9,679 nt of DNA from Planctomycetaceae bacterium. Its GTDB lineage: Bacteria > Planctomycetota > Phycisphaerae > Phycisphaerales > SM1A02. Made by a program: the position numbers and the translations under genes. The stretch spans positions 1-9,679 of the forward strand of contig CANJIC010000061.1 in assembly GCA_947474205.1 (NCBI GenBank), given 5' to 3'. Below the pieces are notes generated by a model. That model did not search any database, was not told where the DNA came from, and worked only from the letters and a program-made list of their open reading frames with translations. This document shows positions 6,603-9,679 of the stretch, in pieces (position 1 is the stretch's first letter; every line of letters starts with the position of its first letter).

Positions 6603-7811
6603 TCAATCAACGGTGATTGGCGCGGGACCTGTCGCGGGCGCAAGTTGCAGCATTTTTTCAAGCGCTTTGCGCGCAAGCTCCGCCGCTTTCGGGTGCACAG
6701 CAATTTGATTCACCACGCGGCCCTCAACAAGTTGATCTAGACACCACAACATGTGCGACTGATCAATTCGGTACATGGTGGTGCACAGACATTGGCAATC
6801 GCTGAGCATGCGCACTTGCACATCGCGCGCCTGCGCGGCTTGCGCAAGTCGATTCACTAAATGCACCTCCGTGCCAACAACCCAACTCGAACCCTTGGGC
6901 GCGTTCGTAATTTGCTGAATGATGAACTCCGTGCTGCCCACAAGATCCGCTTGCTCCACCACTTCTTGGCAACACTCTGGATGCACTAATACTTTCACCG
7001 CGCTATTTTCCGCGCGCGCTTCGTCCACATGCTCGGGCCGAAATAATTTATGAACGCTGCAATGGCCCGCCCACAATAGCACTTTGCTGTTTTGAATTGT
7101 GGCCGCGTCAAGACCGCCCATTGGTTTCTTTGGATTCCACAACGCCATGTCGCTGGCGCCGCCACTACGCTGCGCATCTATTTCACTTTTCAAACCAAGA
7201 TCGCGCGACGTGTTGCGCCCCAAATGTTGATCGGGCATGAAGATCACTTGCACGCGCTCGCCCTTGGCTAACTTGCTGTCGCCGCCATCAAAGGCCCACT
7301 TCAACACGTGCCGCGCGTTGCTTGATGTGCAACATGCGCCGTGGTGTTCACCAACAAACGCCTTCACCGCGGCGCTTGAATTCACATAGGTAATTGGAAT
7401 CACGCGCACCTTGTGCTTGCTTTGCGCGTGCGCCTTTTCAATTTCTTCCCACGCAGTCAACGCGTCTTCGTAGGCGGCCATGTCGGCCATGGAACAACCG
7501 GCGGACAAATCGGGAAGAATTACTTTCACAGATTCATCGGTGAGAATGTCGGCGGTTTCCGCCATGAAATGCACGCCGCAAAATAAAATAAATTGCGAGC
7601 CGCGCGCCTTGGCCTCTTTGGCCGCCATGCGACTGAGTTGCAGCGAATCACCAATAAGGTCGGCGTGCGCAATGACATGATCTTGTTGATAGTGATGGCC
7701 AAGAATGAGCAACTTGTTTCCCAGTTGCTTGCGACGCGCGGAAATGGCGGCCGCAAGTTCCTCATCGGAGCGCGTTCGATAGTGCGCGGGAATTTCTGGC
7801 TGCCACAACAT
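6603..7811 (-). CDS. nadA: Quinolinate synthase
   Basis: NadA condenses iminoaspartate with dihydroxyacetone phosphate to quinolinate in de novo NAD synthesis, using an oxygen-sensitive [4Fe-4S] cluster. The 402 residues show the three pseudo-repeated domains: GHHYQ (38-42), FCGVHFMAETA (77-87), P-D-L-S-A-G-C-S-M (100-108), YVNSSAAVKA (142-151), DQHLGRN (194-200), GHCSVH (249-254), HPEC (277-280), GTEVHLVNRL (313-322) and DCQCLCTTM (338-346). By alignment from memory with E. coli NadA, the cluster ligands would be Cys78, Cys251 and Cys343. The roughly 35-residue segment between DQHLGRN and GHCSVH marks the longer, Bacillus-like form. The ATG at 7811 is preceded by AAACC with no Shine-Dalgarno. 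nadB and nadC are not in the window. A terminator behind ispE implies its own promoter in 7812-7978. Confidence 0.97.
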   Translation of the reverse strand: MLWQPEIPAHYRTRSDEELAAAISARRKQLGNKLLILGHHYQQDHVIAHADLIGDSLQLSRMAAKEAKARGSQFILFCGVHFMAETADILTDESVKVILPDLSAGCSMADMAAYEDALTAWEEIEKAHAQSKHKVRVIPITYVNSSAAVKAFVGEHHGACCTSSNARHVLKWAFDGGDSKLAKGERVQVIFMPDQHLGRNTSRDLGLKSEIDAQRSGGASDMALWNPKKPMGGLDAATIQNSKVLLWAGHCSVHKLFRPEHVDEARAENSAVKVLVHPECCQEVVEQADLVGSTEFIIQQITNAPKGSSWVVGTEVHLVNRLAQAAQARDVQVRMLSDCQCLCTTMYRIDQSHMLWCLDQLVEGRVVNQIAVHPKAAELARKALEKMLQLAPATGPAPITVD

Positions 7812-8003
7812 GGTTTCATTCTAGAACGAACTTCCAAGCGGGGCTTTAATGCGAGTTTGAAATATGCATGGTGAAAGACACCAATTAAAAATTTGCGCGG
7901 GAAACACGCAAACGTGAAAGGAATTTGCTTAATCAACAATAAAAACGAATCGCCTTGAAACGAAATGGCGTCAACCACAAAAAATTCCGCGAATCGGCGC
8001 GGT
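7812..8003 (-). other. nadA leader region (ispE-nadA gap)
   Basis: 192 nt, AT-richer than its surroundings, with no credible gene. Next to ispE it carries that gene's terminator (7979-8002). The rest should hold the nadA promoter. A weak candidate on the minus strand is TTGCGT, 16 nt, TTTAAT, ending about 70 nt before nadA. A small GGTG/CACC hairpin sits at 7870-7882. I see no recognisable NAD-sensing riboswitch or clear regulator palindrome. Confidence 0.45.
7979..8002 (-). terminator. Intrinsic terminator of ispE
   Basis: Starting one base after the ispE stop codon, the minus strand reads CCGCG (8002-7998), loop CCGATT, CGCGG (7991-7987), then AA and six T (7984-7979). A GC-only 5-bp stem followed by a T6 tract is a good, if short, Rho-independent terminator. 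It separates ispE from nadA transcriptionally. Confidence 0.6.
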
Positions 8004-8918
8004 TCATTTCACGGATTGAATCGCGGGCGTGTGAATGCCCTCGACGGCGATCACTGGCAAACCCATATGCTTTTCAATGGCGGTTGCAAGAATTTCCGCC
8101 TCTAGGGCGCTAGCCACAAGCACAAACAGCGTGCTGCCACTGCCAGACACATGCGCCGCGCGCTGCGTCAACTCCGCCAACTCCTCTAGTTCGCCGCGCA
8201 ACTTTGGCGCAACTTCACACGCGGGATGCGCCAAGTCGTTAAACGGCGCGTCGTGGGAAATGTTTTGCATGGCTGACAACGCGCGCACGCGATCTGTTTC
8301 AAGCGCGCCATGCGGACGCAGTTGATCAAGCGTTTGATAGACCGCGCCAGTTGGACACGCGGCATCTGGAAAAACAAGCAGCGCGTGCAAATTATCTGGA
8401 AGCGGCGCGGGCTCAAGTTGCTCGCCAAGACCAGTCACAATCGCGCTGCCGCCATCGATTAAGAACGGCACATCGCAACCAAGTCGCGCGGCAATGTCGC
8501 GCAATATTTCCCGCGACAACTTCAAATCAAAAAGTTCATTCAGCGCGCGCAACATTGCGGCGGCGTTGCTGGAACCACCACCAAGGCCGCCGCCCACGGG
8601 AATTCTTTTCTCAAGCCGCATTTTAATTGGCAACTTGCGGCCAACATGCGCCTCCACTGCCAAGTGCGCGCGCACCGCCAAGTCCTTGGTGAAGGACCAA
8701 TCGATTTCGGATTTACGCCGCGCGTCTTTGTGCCAAATAATTGCGTACAGCGAAAACGAATTCGGCTCCAGCGCCTCAAGAAAAAGTTCATCGTGCAGCG
8801 ACACGGTCACCATCCAACTTGCAATGGGATGCATTCGCTGCGCGTTGGGCGCGCCAACAGACAACGCCAAATTCAATTTGGCGGGGGCTAATGCGCAAAT
8901 GGTGCGGCGCTGGTTCAT
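8004..8918 (-). CDS. ispE: 4-diphosphocytidyl-2-C-methyl-D-erythritol kinase
   Basis: IspE phosphorylates CDP-methylerythritol with ATP in the MEP route to isoprenoid precursors. The 304 residues are a usual length. The GHMP-kinase signs are all present: PAKLNL at 12-17 with catalytic Lys14, the ATP loop P-V-G-G-G-L-G-G-G-S-S-N-A-A at 107-120 (the same G/N variant as E. coli), LGCDVPF at 146-152 with catalytic Asp149, and the C-terminal S-G-S-G-S-T-L-F at 258-265. The substrate motif usually written D-G-Y-H is Q-R-M-H here, keeping His30 but not Asp-Gly. The ATG at 8918 follows GGC without a Shine-Dalgarno; an ATG at 8923 is out of frame. It diverges from the peptidase gene and ends in its own terminator, so it is probably monocistronic. 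Confidence 0.96.
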   Translation of the reverse strand: MNQRRTICALAPAKLNLALSVGAPNAQRMHPIASWMVTVSLHDELFLEALEPNSFSLYAIIWHKDARRKSEIDWSFTKDLAVRAHLAVEAHVGRKLPIKMRLEKRIPVGGGLGGGSSNAAAMLRALNELFDLKLSREILRDIAARLGCDVPFLIDGGSAIVTGLGEQLEPAPLPDNLHALLVFPDAACPTGAVYQTLDQLRPHGALETDRVRALSAMQNISHDAPFNDLAHPACEVAPKLRGELEELAELTQRAAHVSGSGSTLFVLVASALEAEILATAIEKHMGLPVIAVEGIHTPAIQSVK

Positions 8919-9028
8919 GCCATGAAAGTAGCGGAGATTTGACCACTTCGGCTATCCTGAGAAACCCCGTATTGAACGCAGTTGAATTTTTTCAAACGCC
9001 CGCGCTATTGCACCTTAAGGAGTCACCC
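8919..9028. other. Divergent promoter region of ispE and the M3 peptidase gene
   Basis: 110 nt that must hold promoters for both directions. TTGAA occurs at 8972-8976 and 8982-8986 (10 nt apart), and its complement TTCAA at 8991-8995, forming an inverted pair around TTTT. On the minus strand TTGAAA (8995-8990) could be a -35 box, but no good -10 follows at 17 nt. I cannot place either promoter with confidence. Confidence 0.4.
9016..9022 (+). promoter_or_regulatory. Strong ribosome binding site of the M3 peptidase gene
   Basis: TAAGGAG lies 6 nt before the ATG at 9029. This is a near-ideal Shine-Dalgarno match and spacing, and the only one of this quality in the window; it fixes the start. 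Confidence 0.8.
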
Positions 9029-9679
9029 ATGTCCCAACCCGCCATTGAATTTGCGCCAACCGCCCCAAAAACATTCGTGCCCGCAAACACCAACGCCGCG
9101 GATTGGTCGCAGCTTGAACCGCTGTATCAATCGCTGATCACGCGCGAACTGAAGTGTCAGCGTTGCCTGGAAAAACTAATCTTGGATCGCAGCGATTTGG
9201 ATGCGGCGGCGGAAGAGGCGCAGGCGAATTTATACATCGCCATGACGTGTCACACCGATGATGCGGTGGCAAAAAAAGGTTTTCTAGATTTTGTTGAGCA
9301 CGTGGAGCCGCAACTCAAGCGCGTTGGTTTTGAACTGGACCAAAAAATTGCAAACAGCCCGCACGTGCCAAAACTGGACGCCAATCGCTACGGCGTGTTG
9401 CTTCGCGCCGTTGGTCAAGAAGTAAAATTATTCCGCGCGGAAAATGTGGCGCTGCAAACGCAAGCCACCAAACTGGATCAGTCCTACAGCGAAATCTCCG
9501 GCGCCATGGTGGTGAACTTTGATGGCGAAGAAAAAACCTTGCCGCAAATGGCGCGCTACCTGGAAGATTCCGACCGCGCCAAGCGCGAAGCAAGTTGGCG
9601 CGCGGTGGCCGAGCGCCGTCAACAAGATTGCACAAAGGTGCATGACATTTACAGCAAGCTGATCACACTGCGCGACCAA
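9029..9679 (+). CDS. pepF: M3-family oligoendopeptidase (PepF-like), N-terminal part only
   Basis: My reading of the plus strand from the ATG at 9029 gives 217 codons without a stop up to the right edge. The product looks like the N-terminal helical half of an oligoendopeptidase F, a cytoplasmic zinc peptidase that cuts short peptides. Recognisable pieces are the W-x-x-L-E-P-L-Y opening (about 30-37), a charged helical region (50-70), and the family-typical Y-L-E-D-S-D-R-A-K-R-E-A-S-W at about 176-189. The zinc site HExxH would lie well beyond the window, so activity cannot be assessed. There is no signal peptide. It has the strongest Shine-Dalgarno of the window and is transcribed divergently from ispE. 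Exact subfamily (PepF versus another M3 member) is uncertain. Confidence 0.88.
   Translation, partial: MSQPAIEFAPTAPKTFVPANTNAADWSQLEPLYQSLITRELKCQRCLEKLILDRSDLDAAAEEAQANLYIAMTCHTDDAVAKKGFLDFVEHVEPQLKRVGFELDQKIANSPHVPKLDANRYGVLLRAVGQEVKLFRAENVALQTQATKLDQSYSEISGAMVVNFDGEEKTLPQMARYLEDSDRAKREASWRAVAERRQQDCTKVHDIYSKLITLRDQ

Noticed and set aside
7812..7978. NAD-sensing riboswitch (nadA motif type) ahead of nadA
   Set aside because: I could not find the conserved paired elements or loops by eye, only one 4-bp hairpin. A covariance-model search would settle it.

Overview
This 9.7 kb window looks like ordinary chromosomal DNA from a bacterium with a complete housekeeping set. The best guess is a planctomycete-type lineage (Phycisphaerae-like). 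This rests on the style of the proteins (an IspE with an HPIASWM segment, a very large AsmA-like protein, an AtpZ plus AtpI-like pair ahead of atpB) and on the scarcity of Shine-Dalgarno sequences. It is an inference, not proof. There is no sign of phage, insertion sequences, CRISPR, tRNA or rRNA genes. Gene density is high and no gene-free stretch exceeds 200 bases.

Left part (1-1714, minus strand): the start of an F-type ATP synthase operon running off the left edge. The order is atpZ, then a four-helix membrane protein in the AtpI position, then atpB (subunit a, cut by the window edge). The first two genes overlap by 8 nt. Divergently, only 39 nt from the atpZ start codon, nuoI (1754-2311, plus strand) encodes the two-[4Fe-4S] subunit of respiratory complex I, without other nuo genes beside it. 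Candidate promoters for the two directions lie inside each other's coding sequences, so the proton-pumping and ATP-making complexes may be transcriptionally linked here.

Middle (2312-7811): a 139-nt convergent gap holds two related hairpin-forming repeats. Then, on the minus strand, nadA (quinolinate synthase, NAD biosynthesis) is followed after 21 nt by a gene for a 1376-residue, single-anchor AsmA/TamB-like envelope protein. The two are probably cotranscribed.

Right part (7812-9679): ispE (CDP-ME kinase of the MEP isoprenoid pathway) lies on the minus strand and ends in a good intrinsic terminator, so nadA should have its own promoter. Divergent from ispE, the first 217 codons of an M3-family oligoendopeptidase (PepF-like) run off the right edge. 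It is the only gene here with a strong Shine-Dalgarno sequence.

No clearly new system is visible. The points most worth a second look are the interlocked nuoI/atp divergent promoter region, the recurrent CC-ATG start context without Shine-Dalgarno sequences, the hairpin repeat pair, and the unassigned AtpI-position membrane protein.
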